This document shows, in pieces, positions 14,755 to 21,423 of a stretch of DNA of 24,882 bases (position 1 is the first letter of the stretch; each line of letters begins with the position of its first letter). Below the pieces are notes generated by a model, which had not been told where the DNA came from, made no database searches, and saw only the letters and a list, made by a program, of their open reading frames with translations. Origin of the DNA: Intrasporangium_A sp051961875 (lineage in GTDB: Bacteria > Actinomycetota > Actinomycetes > Actinomycetales > Dermatophilaceae); contig NZ_JBQCCV010000098.1 in NCBI RefSeq assembly GCF_051961875.1, forward strand, positions 1 through 24,882, in the 5' to 3' direction. A program made the translations under genes and the position numbers.

Positions 14755-15648
14755 ATGAGCCTGAGCGCGTGGCCTTGGCCGGAGGTGCAGGTCGCGTGCT
14801 GTGCGGCTCGCGTTCACGGCGAGGAGTACATCGGCGTGGCCCGCCACGATCTCGTCACGCCGGCCTCGGTGATGAAGGTCCTGGTCGCGCTGGCCGTCCT
14901 GACCGAGATCCATCACGGGCGACTCGACGGGTCGGCCGTGATCTCGCTGGACGCCGCCAAGCGTACGCCGGGACCGGTCGGCATCTCGCTGTTCGAGGAC
15001 CCCGTCCGGATGAGCGTGCGCGACCTGGTCGTCTTGATGATGACGATCAGTGACAACGTCGCCACTGACGCCCTGTTCGATCTCGTCGGCCTCGAGACCG
15101 TCAACGCCACGACAGAGCGTCTCGGTCTGGCCGACACGCTCGTGACGAGCAACCTGAAGCACATGATCGACGCGGTGGCGATCGAGGCTGGCTTCAGCGA
15201 CTACGCCCACCTCGTGAGACACGACCCAGCCGCCGACGGGCCACCGAGCGAGGACGATGTCCGTCGAGCGGTCGCGGCGTCGTCGGCGCTCGATCCGCGC
15301 CAAGGGTCGCGGACGACCCCTGCCGACATGGTGCGACTCCTACAGGCTCTCTGGACCGACAGAGCTGGCCCCCCTCCTGTCTGTGCGCGGTTGCGGGGAC
15401 TGATGGGCCAGCAGCTCACACGCCACCGGATCGCCTCGGGCTTCGGTCCTGGCTTCGCGGTCGCGGCGAAGAGTGGTGGACTGATGGGCGTTGTCCGCAA
15501 CGAGGTTGGCGTCGTCACGGACCGGGACGGCGCGGCATACGCTGTCGCCGTTTTCACACGCCGCCCATTCACCAGCACCGTCCCTCCGGCGCAGATCGAC
15601 ACAGCGATCGGCTCGGTCGCCAGGCAGCTGGTGCAGCAGCTTCGCTGA
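14755..15648 (+). CDS. Serine hydrolase, class A beta-lactamase-like fold
   Basis: A 297-residue protein with all three penicillin-interacting motifs. SVMK (S38-K41) holds the nucleophile and general base, SDN (S99-N101) lies in LMMTISDNVATD, and KSG (K239-G241) in VAAKSGGLMGVVRNEVG. The ribosome binding site GGAGGGTGGAGA precedes the ATG. There is no signal peptide or lipobox; the start MSLSAWPWPEVQ leads directly into the domain, so the enzyme appears cytoplasmic. That argues against a secreted antibiotic resistance enzyme and for an esterase, amidase or peptidase role. I cannot identify the omega-loop glutamate of true class A enzymes with confidence. A decayed copy of its 5' end lies about 530 nt upstream. 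Confidence 0.85.
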   Translation: MSLSAWPWPEVQVACCAARVHGEEYIGVARHDLVTPASVMKVLVALAVLTEIHHGRLDGSAVISLDAAKRTPGPVGISLFEDPVRMSVRDLVVLMMTISDNVATDALFDLVGLETVNATTERLGLADTLVTSNLKHMIDAVAIEAGFSDYAHLVRHDPAADGPPSEDDVRRAVAASSALDPRQGSRTTPADMVRLLQALWTDRAGPPPVCARLRGLMGQQLTRHRIASGFGPGFAVAAKSGGLMGVVRNEVGVVTDRDGAAYAVAVFTRRPFTSTVPPAQIDTAIGSVARQLVQQLR

Positions 15649-15653
15649 CGAAG

Positions 15654-15680
15654 GCACGGTCGGGCCTTCGCCCGCCGTGC
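15654..15680 (+). terminator. Hairpin after the serine hydrolase gene
   Basis: GCACGG and CCGTGC, then CGGGC and GCCCG, pair around a CTTC loop with one bulged T. The 11-bp stem begins 6 nt after the stop codon, and there is no T-tract. It is a likely intrinsic terminator of the GC-rich type. Confidence 0.6.
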
Positions 15681-15959
15681 ATCGGGGAGACTCCTTGAAA
15701 TGACAGACCACCTTGCTCGCTCTGCCAAGGTGCCGTGTGCAGCCACCAGAAGCAGGCCCGCGCCAGTGAGTCATAGCGGCCCGGCGCGGCAGGTCCGGTG
15801 AAGGCTTCACGCTGATGAGGGGCGGCAAAGGCCCCGTGTCAGGGCCAGGGCGAGAGGGAGACCAGTCCGTGGAGTCACCACCTTGGGCACCTTCCGGGGC
15901 TTTCGGATCGCCCCATCGTTCTCGTGGGTCGCACCACTGCCGTCTCGTAGAGTCGAAAC
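15681..15959. other. Non-coding spacer
   Basis: I see no convincing gene on either strand in this stretch. It contains a 7-bp hairpin (CACCTTG 15709-15715 with CAAGGTG 15726-15732) and, at its end, the candidate promoter of the ATPase gene. Base composition is less biased than in neighbouring coding DNA. Confidence 0.5.
15948..15953 (+). promoter_or_regulatory. Candidate leaderless -10 box (TAGAGT)
   Basis: TAGAGT is followed by 6 nt (CGAAAC) and then the GTG start of the ATPase gene; no ribosome binding site is present. This supports GTG 15960 as the true start. Confidence 0.5.
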
Positions 15960-16697
15960 GTGGGGGACGACTGGAATGCGCCGCTGCCGGTCCGCCGGGT
16001 CGTGCAGTCGAGGGACGCGACACTGACGGCGGAGCAATGGCCCGCGACGCTGGCACCGATCGCGCAGATCCTCGAGCGCGGTCTTGACCTGGCCCGGGCC
16101 ACCGTCGTCGTCGGCGAAAACGGGACCGGGAAGTCCACGTTCGTCGAAGCGGTTGCGATGGCATACGGACTCTCCTCGGAAGGTGGGTCGACGGGTGCGG
16201 AACACTCCACGAGGCCGACTGAATCGTCTCTGTCCGAGTCGATCTCGCTGGTGCGGGGGTTCGGCGCCTCGCGCTGGGGCTACTTCCTGAGGGCTGAGAC
16301 CATGCACGGGCTCTTCACCTACCTGGAGAAGAACCCGCCGGCGCGGGGCGAGACGGCCTTCCATGAACTGAGCCACGGGGAGTCGTTCATCGCGATCCTC
16401 AACAGCAACCGCTTCACGGGCGAGGGGCTCTTCGTTTTGGACGAGCCCGAGGCCGGGCTCTCGTTCACTGCCCAGCTCGCCCTCGTGGGGGCCCTCATCC
16501 AGCTGGTGTCACAGCCCGGCGTGCAGGTGCTCATCGCGACGCACTCGCCCGTCGTCGCCAGCCTCCCGGGCGCCAGGATCCTTGAGTTCGACTCGGAGGG
16601 TGTGCATGACCGGGCCTGGGAGGATCTCGACGTCGTGGAGCACCACCGCCGTTTCCTCGAGGCACCGGAGCGCTATCTGCGCCACCTGCGGTACTAG
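15960..16697 (+). CDS. Stand-alone ABC-type/AAA family ATPase
   Basis: A 245-residue soluble P-loop ATPase. Walker A is GENGTGKST (52-60). An ABC-signature-like LSHGE lies at 137-141, Walker B is FVLDEPEAGLS (158-168) and the switch histidine is in ATHSP (H195). The DEPEAGLS and ATHSPVVASLPGA wording is typical of AAA_21/SMC-like predicted ATPases rather than transporter subunits. No permease partner or nuclease is adjacent, so its role is open; relatives occur alone or in phage-defence pairs. The GTG start is supported by a TAGAGT box 6 nt upstream. It converges on the SRPBCC operon. Confidence 0.88.
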   Translation: MGDDWNAPLPVRRVVQSRDATLTAEQWPATLAPIAQILERGLDLARATVVVGENGTGKSTFVEAVAMAYGLSSEGGSTGAEHSTRPTESSLSESISLVRGFGASRWGYFLRAETMHGLFTYLEKNPPARGETAFHELSHGESFIAILNSNRFTGEGLFVLDEPEAGLSFTAQLALVGALIQLVSQPGVQVLIATHSPVVASLPGARILEFDSEGVHDRAWEDLDVVEHHRRFLEAPERYLRHLRY

Positions 16698-16715
16698 CGG
16701 CTGTGCCCTCGCTCA

Positions 16716-16765
16716 CCCCTGACCGAGTGAGGCAGACGTCGGCGTGCAGAGTGGCAGGTCAGGGG
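16716..16765. terminator. Inverted repeat between convergent genes
   Basis: CCCCTGACC (16716-16724) and GGTCAGGGG (16757-16765) are perfect 9-bp arms around a 32-nt loop. It sits in the 106-nt gap between the convergent ATPase gene and SRPBCC operon, so it may serve as a bidirectional terminator. The long loop makes this less certain. Confidence 0.4.
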
Positions 16766-16803
16766 CCCGGACCGCCATTGCTGTAGATGTGCATCGACGG
16801 GAG

Positions 16804-17246
16804 TCAGGTGACGGAGCGGGCTTCGACCTGTTGCTTGAGCCGGGCGAGGTTCGCGGGCATCTCGGCGCGCGCCTGTCGGCGCACGATCAGAGGCACCAGC
16901 ACCCGCCCGATGCCGTGTCCCTCGAACTCGACGCCGATGGACAGTCGAGACCGGGACTCCGAGAGCGCCTCCACGGTGACGTCTACCCAGGCACGCACGG
17001 GCCCGTCGATGCCACGCACCGACCAGGCGTGTGGCGGGTCGAACCGGACGAGTTCTGAGGTGGACGGCCGTTCCGCGCCGCCGATGCGGCGCACCGTCAG
17101 GCACCGGTCGCCGAGTGCGGGTGTGCCGTTGCTTTCGAGTGCCCGCTCACCACACCCTGCTGCCACTCGTGGAACTTCGCCGGGTCGGTCGCGTACTGGA
17201 AGACCTCGGCCGGCGGCCGGTCCACCTCGAGGCTCACGGTGGTCAT
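16804..17246 (-). pseudogene. SRPBCC family protein (polyketide cyclase-like) with a 1-nt frameshift
   Basis: From the ATG at 17246 the sequence reads MTTVSLEVDRPPAEVFQYATDPAKFHEWQQGVVSGH, a normal SRPBCC start. It then runs into a stop after 49 codons. The rest of the domain continues in another frame: ESNGTPALGDRCLTVRRIGGAE, then DGPVRAWVDVTVEALSESRSRLSIGVEFEGHGIGRVLVPLIV, to the stop at 16804. One missing base near 17139 (before TCGAAAGC on the minus strand) restores a 147-residue protein. The total of 443 nt fits a single deletion. The start overlaps the AHSA1 stop (ATGA), so the gene was the third member of the ArsR operon. The break is either a recent mutation or an assembly error. Confidence 0.8.
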
Positions 17247-17731
17247 GCGGCTTCCTCCTCCATGACCCTGGCGTAGCGGGCGAGGTACAGCGGCCAGCCC
17301 CGCTCGTCGTCGACCCCGGAGCGCAACTGCGGCCAGCCGGGACCGTGACGGTCGAGGTGCCGGTGCTCGAGCTCGACGCGGGTGCGGTCCGGGCCCTCGG
17401 CGACGAACCTCACCTCGACCTCGCTGGCATTGTCAGGGTCGGCCTCCAGTTGCCAGGTCGGTGAGATGTCCCAGCTGAACACCACCCGTTCCGGCGGATC
17501 GAAGACCAGCACCCGCGCCCACCGGCACTCGCTGCCGTCCGTGCCCCGGTCGATGATGTGGCCGCCCACCCGCGGCTCGAAGGTCGTCGCGACGATGGGA
17601 GAGCCGAGCAGGTTGTGCTCGCGGGGTTTGATGGCGTCGAACCGCTCGGTGAATGCTGCGAACGCGCGCTCCGGAGGTCCCGGCACCACCACCTGGTGCC
17701 GCACCACCGGCGTCTCAGTAGCCTCGGTCAT
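17243..17731 (-). CDS. AHSA1/SRPBCC domain protein
   Basis: A 162-residue START/Bet v1-like protein of the AHSA1 (activator of Hsp90 ATPase homologue) group. Recognised blocks are VVPGPPERAFAAFTERFDAI, FEPRVGGHIIDRGTDGSE, WARVLVFDPPERVVFSWDI and EVEVRFVAEGPDRTRVELEHRHL. The protein offers a hydrophobic ligand cavity; no ligand or partner is known. In actinobacteria such genes are very often paired with an ArsR regulator, as here. Both junctions are ATGA overlaps, with the ArsR stop upstream and the SRPBCC start downstream, so translation of the three genes is coupled. Confidence 0.9.
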   Translation of the reverse strand: MTEATETPVVRHQVVVPGPPERAFAAFTERFDAIKPREHNLLGSPIVATTFEPRVGGHIIDRGTDGSECRWARVLVFDPPERVVFSWDISPTWQLEADPDNASEVEVRFVAEGPDRTRVELEHRHLDRHGPGWPQLRSGVDDERGWPLYLARYARVMEEEAA

Positions 17732-18036
17732 TCCTCCTCCTTCATGAGGTCCTCGAAGCCGGACATCGTCCGCCTCCAGAAGGTGTCGAGCTGATCGCGC
17801 AGCGCGGAAATTCCGGCCTCATTGAGTCGGTAGATCCGCCTGGTTCCCTCCGCCCGGTCGTCGACCAGGCCGACATTCTTGAGCACCTTCAGGTGCTGGG
17901 ACACCGCGGGCTGCGTGATGGGCAGCAGCTGGGTCAGCTCGCCCACAGTGCGCTCGCCCTCTGCCAGTTCGGTCAGAATCGAGCGCCGGTTCCGGTCGGC
18001 CAACGTGGTCCATGCTGCGTCATCTGCATAAGTCAT
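17728..18036 (-). CDS. ArsR family winged-helix transcriptional regulator
   Basis: A 102-residue regulator with the whole ArsR fold. TLADRNRRSILTELAEGERTVGELTQLL is followed by recognition helix ITQPAVSQHLKVLKNVGLV and the wing DDRAEGTRRIYRLNEAG. It has no cysteine pair for metal sensing, so it belongs to the non-metal ArsR group commonly encoded with AHSA1 proteins. It is the first gene of the operon and its stop overlaps the AHSA1 start (ATGA). An AT-richer inverted sequence immediately upstream (TAAC and GTTA) is a candidate self-operator. Confidence 0.93.
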   Translation of the reverse strand: MTYADDAAWTTLADRNRRSILTELAEGERTVGELTQLLPITQPAVSQHLKVLKNVGLVDDRAEGTRRIYRLNEAGISALRDQLDTFWRRTMSGFEDLMKEEE

Positions 18037-18068
18037 AACGAATGTAAGTTACGACCGATGAACGGTCG
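18035..18068 (-). promoter_or_regulatory. Promoter/operator region of the ArsR operon
   Basis: Between rlmC and arsR, TAAC (18036-18039) and GTTA (18048-18051) form a short inverted repeat over an unusually AT-rich stretch. This is a candidate ArsR operator overlapping the start codon region. Just beyond, CGACCG (18052-18057) and CGGTCG (18063-18068) form a 6-bp hairpin with loop ATGAA, possibly the rlmC terminator, which is on the same strand and reads towards arsR. Confidence 0.4.
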
Positions 18069-18071
18069 GGG

Positions 18072-19232
18072 TCAAGCACTCCACCGCTGGAGCAGGACCA
18101 TGACCTCGTGGTGCGTCGTCTGCGGGAACATGTCGAACAGCCGGGCGCCGACCGGTCTGAGGCGCGGCATCGCCGCCAGGTCCCGGGCGAGGGAGTCGAC
18201 GTTGCAGCTCGAGTAGACGACGTGGCGGACCGGCGAGCTGTCGAGCCAGCCGGCCAGGTCGGTACCGATGCCGCGGCGGGGCGGGTTCACCACGACGGCG
18301 TCGGGCACCTCCAGGCCACGGTGCACGAGGGTGGTCGCGTCACCGACCTCGAAACGGAGGTTCCCGGTGACCTGCCCCAAGGCCGCGAGGGAGGCGGCGG
18401 CCACCCGGGCGCTCTCGATGCCGTCTGGCGCGAGCTCCACGCCGAGCACCTCGTCGGGTGGCGGCGAGCCGGCGGTCGCACAGTGCAGCGCGAAGCCACC
18501 CACTCCGCAGTAGAGGTCCCACACGCTCCGCGGCGACACCGCCCCGAGCCAGTCGCGCGCCTGCCGGTAGAGCGCGGCCGCCACGGCCGTGTTGGTCTGG
18601 AAGAAGCTGTTCGGCCGGAGCTGCAGCGTCACGCCGCCCACGTCCATCGGCAGCAGCTCCCGGTCCGTGAGGACAAGCTCGAGGTCGCCCTCGAGGACCG
18701 CCTTGTGCTCCGGCTGGATGTTCATCGAGACCACTGCCACGGAAGGGATCTCGCGCTGGAGCGCGGGCAGGTGCTTGCGGAGCAGCGTCTCGTGTTTCCG
18801 GGACCGTGCGACGAACCGGACCATGAGCTCGTCGTCGGGGGAGTGGGTGACGATGAGGTGCTTGATCTCGCCACGCCGGCTTGCGACGTCATACGGCTCG
18901 AGGCGCACGTCGTCGACGAAGTCGGCGCGGAGCGGCAGCATCTCGCCGAGGCCCGCCTCGTACAGGCCGCACTCACGCAGGTCGACGCCGCCGCCGGTCG
19001 CGTCCAGGATCCCGATCGTCACGGCTCCGGGCCGCCCGCCGACGACGAGCTTCGCCTTGTTGCGGAAGTGGGCCTCGGCGCTCGCGACGGGCGGCAGCCA
19101 CGCGGTCGACGCGACGGAGCCGGCCAGGGCTCGGGCGCACCGGTCCTGCTTGGCACGGAGCTGAGCGGCATACGGCTCGCCCATGAGGGTGCACGAGCGG
19201 CACCGGGCGGAGTCGAAGTAGGCGCACTGCAT
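18072..19232 (-). CDS. rlmC: 23S rRNA (uracil(747)-C(5))-methyltransferase RlmC
   Basis: A 386-residue TrmA/RumA-class SAM-dependent m5U methyltransferase. The N-terminus, MQCAYFDSARCRSC, closely follows RlmC. Cysteines 3, 11, 14 and 88 have the spacing of the 4Fe-4S cluster ligands. There is no N-terminal TRAM domain, as in RlmC. Later motifs are LRPNSFFQTN, SAM loop DLYCGVGGFALH, VVVNPPRRGIG and the nucleophile C343 in VVYSSCNVDSLARD, with the general-base glutamate in HHEVMVLL. The frame is open far upstream, but the ATG at 19232 gives the family N-terminus, and a TACCCT box 8 nt away could support leaderless initiation. It is divergent from the hemerythrin gene. Confidence 0.95.
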   Translation of the reverse strand: MQCAYFDSARCRSCTLMGEPYAAQLRAKQDRCARALAGSVASTAWLPPVASAEAHFRNKAKLVVGGRPGAVTIGILDATGGGVDLRECGLYEAGLGEMLPLRADFVDDVRLEPYDVASRRGEIKHLIVTHSPDDELMVRFVARSRKHETLLRKHLPALQREIPSVAVVSMNIQPEHKAVLEGDLELVLTDRELLPMDVGGVTLQLRPNSFFQTNTAVAAALYRQARDWLGAVSPRSVWDLYCGVGGFALHCATAGSPPPDEVLGVELAPDGIESARVAAASLAALGQVTGNLRFEVGDATTLVHRGLEVPDAVVVNPPRRGIGTDLAGWLDSSPVRHVVYSSCNVDSLARDLAAMPRLRPVGARLFDMFPQTTHHEVMVLLQRWSA

Positions 19233-19325
19233 CGCGGTCAAGGGTAGGCGCCCGAGCCAGTTACGGCCCTCCGGGGCCGGGTACGCGCAGCTGGCACGAG
19301 ACTCACCGAGCGAGGAGGATCGATC

Positions 19326-19910
19326 ATGGGCGATGCCACCGAAGACCGCGCCAAGGCCGCACAGCTGCCCGAGGGCGACGTCATCCGGGTGCTGCTCGAG
19401 CAGCATGCCCGCATTCGCGAGCTTTTCGCCGACGTCAAGTCGGCCACCGGGGAGCACAAGCAACAGGCGTTCGACGAGCTGCGGGCGTTGCTTGCGGTGC
19501 ACGAGACGGCCGAGGAGATGGTGCTGCGGCCCGTCTCGAAGGACGTGGCCGGCGAGGGCGTCGCGGACGCCCGGAACACCGAGGAGAAGGAGGCCAACAA
19601 GGTCCTTGCCCAGCTCGAGGACATGGACTGCGGGTCGGTCGAGTTCGACAGCCTCCTCGCGAGCTTCGAGACCTCGGTCTCGATGCACGCGGAGCAGGAG
19701 GTGAAGCAGGAGTTCCCGGCGATCCTGACGGGCTGCGACGCCGACAAGCGCCAGGACATGGGCAAGCGGATCAAGATGGCCGAGAAGATCGCGCCGACGC
19801 ACCCGCACCCGTCCACAGCGGGCTCGACAACCGCGCAGTGGATGGTCGGGCCGTTCGCGTCCCTCGTCGACCGGACCAAGGACGCGCTGACACGCTCCGG
19901 AGGCGACTGA
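19326..19910 (+). CDS. Hemerythrin HHE domain-containing protein
   Basis: A 194-residue protein. Ribosome binding site GAGGAGG (19312-19318) lies 7 nt before the ATG. The four-helix HHE domain shows H27 (LLEQHARIRELF), H59 and E63 (AVHETAEE) and H121/E125 (SMHAEQEVKQEF), giving a probable di-iron site for O2, NO or redox sensing. The C-terminal tail (IAPTHPHPSTAGSTTAQWMVGPFASLVDRTKDAL) is outside the iron domain. The exact role is unknown; relatives are involved in oxygen or peroxide handling. It is divergent from rlmC and followed by an inverted repeat before the permease gene. Confidence 0.92.
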   Translation: MGDATEDRAKAAQLPEGDVIRVLLEQHARIRELFADVKSATGEHKQQAFDELRALLAVHETAEEMVLRPVSKDVAGEGVADARNTEEKEANKVLAQLEDMDCGSVEFDSLLASFETSVSMHAEQEVKQEFPAILTGCDADKRQDMGKRIKMAEKIAPTHPHPSTAGSTTAQWMVGPFASLVDRTKDALTRSGGD

Positions 19911-19941
19911 CCCCATTCCGCAAGCGCGGCACCGACGAGCC

Positions 19942-20007
19942 GGTATGCCGCTCACCCCGCCCGCGCCAGGGGCGCCTCTCGCGCGTGGCCGGGCTGAGCG
20001 GCACACC
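19942..20007. repeat. Inverted repeat of the GGTATGCCGCTCAGCCC element
   Basis: The left arm 19942-19958 and right arm 19991-20007 are 17 nt each with two mismatches. The loop holds a perfect smaller hairpin (GCGCC/GGCGC). The whole lies in the 121-nt gap between the hemerythrin gene and the permease gene. It could terminate the hemerythrin transcript. Its arms match the word at 10587-10603, which suggests a dispersed repeat family. Confidence 0.6.
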
Positions 20008-20019
20008 TGTTCTCGCTCT

Positions 20020-20025
20020 TAGGAT
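20020..20025 (+). promoter_or_regulatory. Candidate leaderless -10 box (TAGGAT)
   Basis: TAGGAT is followed by 6 nt and then the GTG start of the permease gene. The intervening G-run is too close to the start codon to act as a normal Shine-Dalgarno site, so a leaderless mRNA is the likelier reading. Confidence 0.45.
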
Positions 20026-20031
20026 CGGGGG

Positions 20032-21276
20032 GTGACCGCAGGACCCGGCGAGCTGCAGCGGCGGCTCGGTGTCGGCGACGCCGTCGTCATCGGGCTCGGG
20101 TCGATGGTCGGAGCGGGCATCTTCGCGGCGCTCGGTCCGGCGGCGCAGGCGGCAGGCCCCGGGCTGCTCGTCGCGCTCGGCGTGGCAGCGGTCGTCGCCT
20201 ACTGCAACGCGACGTCGTCGGCGCGGCTCGCCGCCCTGTACCCGGCGTCTGGGGGGACTTACGTCTACGGGCGCCAGCGGCTGGGGGAGTTCTGGGGCTA
20301 CCTTGCCGGGTGGGGGTTCGTCGTCGGCAAGACCGCCTCGTGCGCGGCGATGGCGCTGACCGTGGGGCTCTACGTCTGGCCCCCGCACGCCCACGCGGTT
20401 GCGGTGGGTGCCGTCGTCGCGCTGACCGTCGTCAACTACCTCGGCGTCCAGAAGTCTGCCTGGCTGACGCGGCTCATCGTGGCCGTCGTCCTTGGGGTGC
20501 TCGCCGCCATGGTCGTGGGGCTGCTGGCCTCAGGCGCCGAGCATGCGGAGAACCTTTCGCTGACAGGCGGACTCGCGGCCCATGGGGTGTTGCAGGCGGC
20601 CGGCATCCTCTTCTTCGCGTTCGCCGGCTACGCGCGGATCGCCACGCTGGGGGAGGAGGTGCGCGACCCGGCTCGGACGATCCCGCGTGCCATACCCACC
20701 GCCCTCGCGATCACCCTGCTCGTCTACGCCGCCGTCGCGGTGTCGGTGCTCTCGGTGCTCGGCGCGGACGGCCTGGCCCGTGCCGTCGCGCCGCTGTCGG
20801 ACGCGGCGCGGGCCGCGGGGCTCGACTGGCTGGTGCCGATCGTGAGGGTGGGCGCCGCGGTGGCGGCCCTGGGGTCCCTGCTCGCCCTCATCCTCGGGGT
20901 GTCGCGGACGACGTTTGCGATGGCGCGCGACCGGCACCTGCCGCACGCCCTGGCGGCGGTGCACCCGCGCTTCGGTGTGCCGCACCGGGCGCAGCTGCTC
21001 GTCGGGTGTGTCGTCGCCGTGCTCGCGGCCTTCGCCGACCTCAGGAGTGCGATCGGCTTCTCGTCGTTCGCGGTGCTGACCTACTACGCAATCGCAAACG
21101 CGTCGGCCTGGACACTTGGGGAGGGCGAGGGACGCCCGCCCCGTGCTGTCTCGGTCGTCGGAGTGCTGGGCTGCGCGGCACTGGCGTTCTCGCTCCCCCT
21201 GGGGTCGGTGATTGCGGGCGGGACTGTTCTGGCCGTCGGCGCAGTCATCTACTGGGTCCGAGCGGGGCGATCCTAG
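20032..21276 (+). CDS. APC superfamily amino acid permease
   Basis: A 414-residue membrane protein with about twelve hydrophobic segments. The first shows the APC signature VVIGLGSMVGAGIFAALGPAAQAAGPG, followed by YPASGGTYVYGRQRLGEFWGYLAGWGFVVGK. The middle has the helix-6 FFAFAGYARIATLGEEVRDPARTIPRAI, the standard GEE..P..TIP..I pattern. These are proton- or antiport-coupled amino acid transporters; substrate is not assignable. The protein is somewhat shorter than many (414 against about 450-480), ending after IYWVRAGRS. The GTG start follows a TAGGAT box by 6 nt. It is not obviously in an operon with the hemerythrin gene, from which it is separated by an inverted repeat. Confidence 0.93.
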   Translation: MTAGPGELQRRLGVGDAVVIGLGSMVGAGIFAALGPAAQAAGPGLLVALGVAAVVAYCNATSSARLAALYPASGGTYVYGRQRLGEFWGYLAGWGFVVGKTASCAAMALTVGLYVWPPHAHAVAVGAVVALTVVNYLGVQKSAWLTRLIVAVVLGVLAAMVVGLLASGAEHAENLSLTGGLAAHGVLQAAGILFFAFAGYARIATLGEEVRDPARTIPRAIPTALAITLLVYAAVAVSVLSVLGADGLARAVAPLSDAARAAGLDWLVPIVRVGAAVAALGSLLALILGVSRTTFAMARDRHLPHALAAVHPRFGVPHRAQLLVGCVVAVLAAFADLRSAIGFSSFAVLTYYAIANASAWTLGEGEGRPPRAVSVVGVLGCAALAFSLPLGSVIAGGTVLAVGAVIYWVRAGRS

Positions 21277-21384
21277 GACGACTCGCCGAGCGCTCCATCC
21301 GCACGTGCTACGCCTCGGTGAGCCTCGCGCACACCCTGTCTAGGGGAGATCCGCGCCTCTGTGCTTGACCGGCCCACTCCTTTA

Positions 21385-21417
21385 GTTAAGGATAGGGCCG
21401 TATCCTTTACCAAAGGG
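21385..21417 (+). promoter_or_regulatory. Palindromic operator and RBS-sequestering hairpin before the fic gene
   Basis: GTTAAGGATA (21385-21394) and TATCCTTTAC (21401-21410) are 10-bp arms with one mismatch around GGGCCG. A possible -35 TTGACC lies at 21365-21370, so a protein bound here would cover the -10 region. The ribosome binding site AAAGGGG (21412-21417 core) can also pair with CCTTT at 21404-21408 in a small hairpin, so translation may be limited too. Sites of this sort suggest tight or autogenous control. Confidence 0.5.
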
Positions 21418-21423
21418 GTTTGG

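Noticed and set aside
14755..15648. Antibiotic resistance beta-lactamase
   Set aside because: No export signal and no confidently visible omega-loop glutamate; the fold is shared by many non-lactamase hydrolases.
15681..15959. Possible small genes on either strand
   Set aside because: The frames lack ribosome binding sites and show no domain or codon bias.
19233..20006. N-terminal extension of RlmC by about 258 residues
   Set aside because: The RlmC N-terminus (MQCAYFDSARCRSC) starts exactly at 19232; the extension is antisense to the hemerythrin gene.
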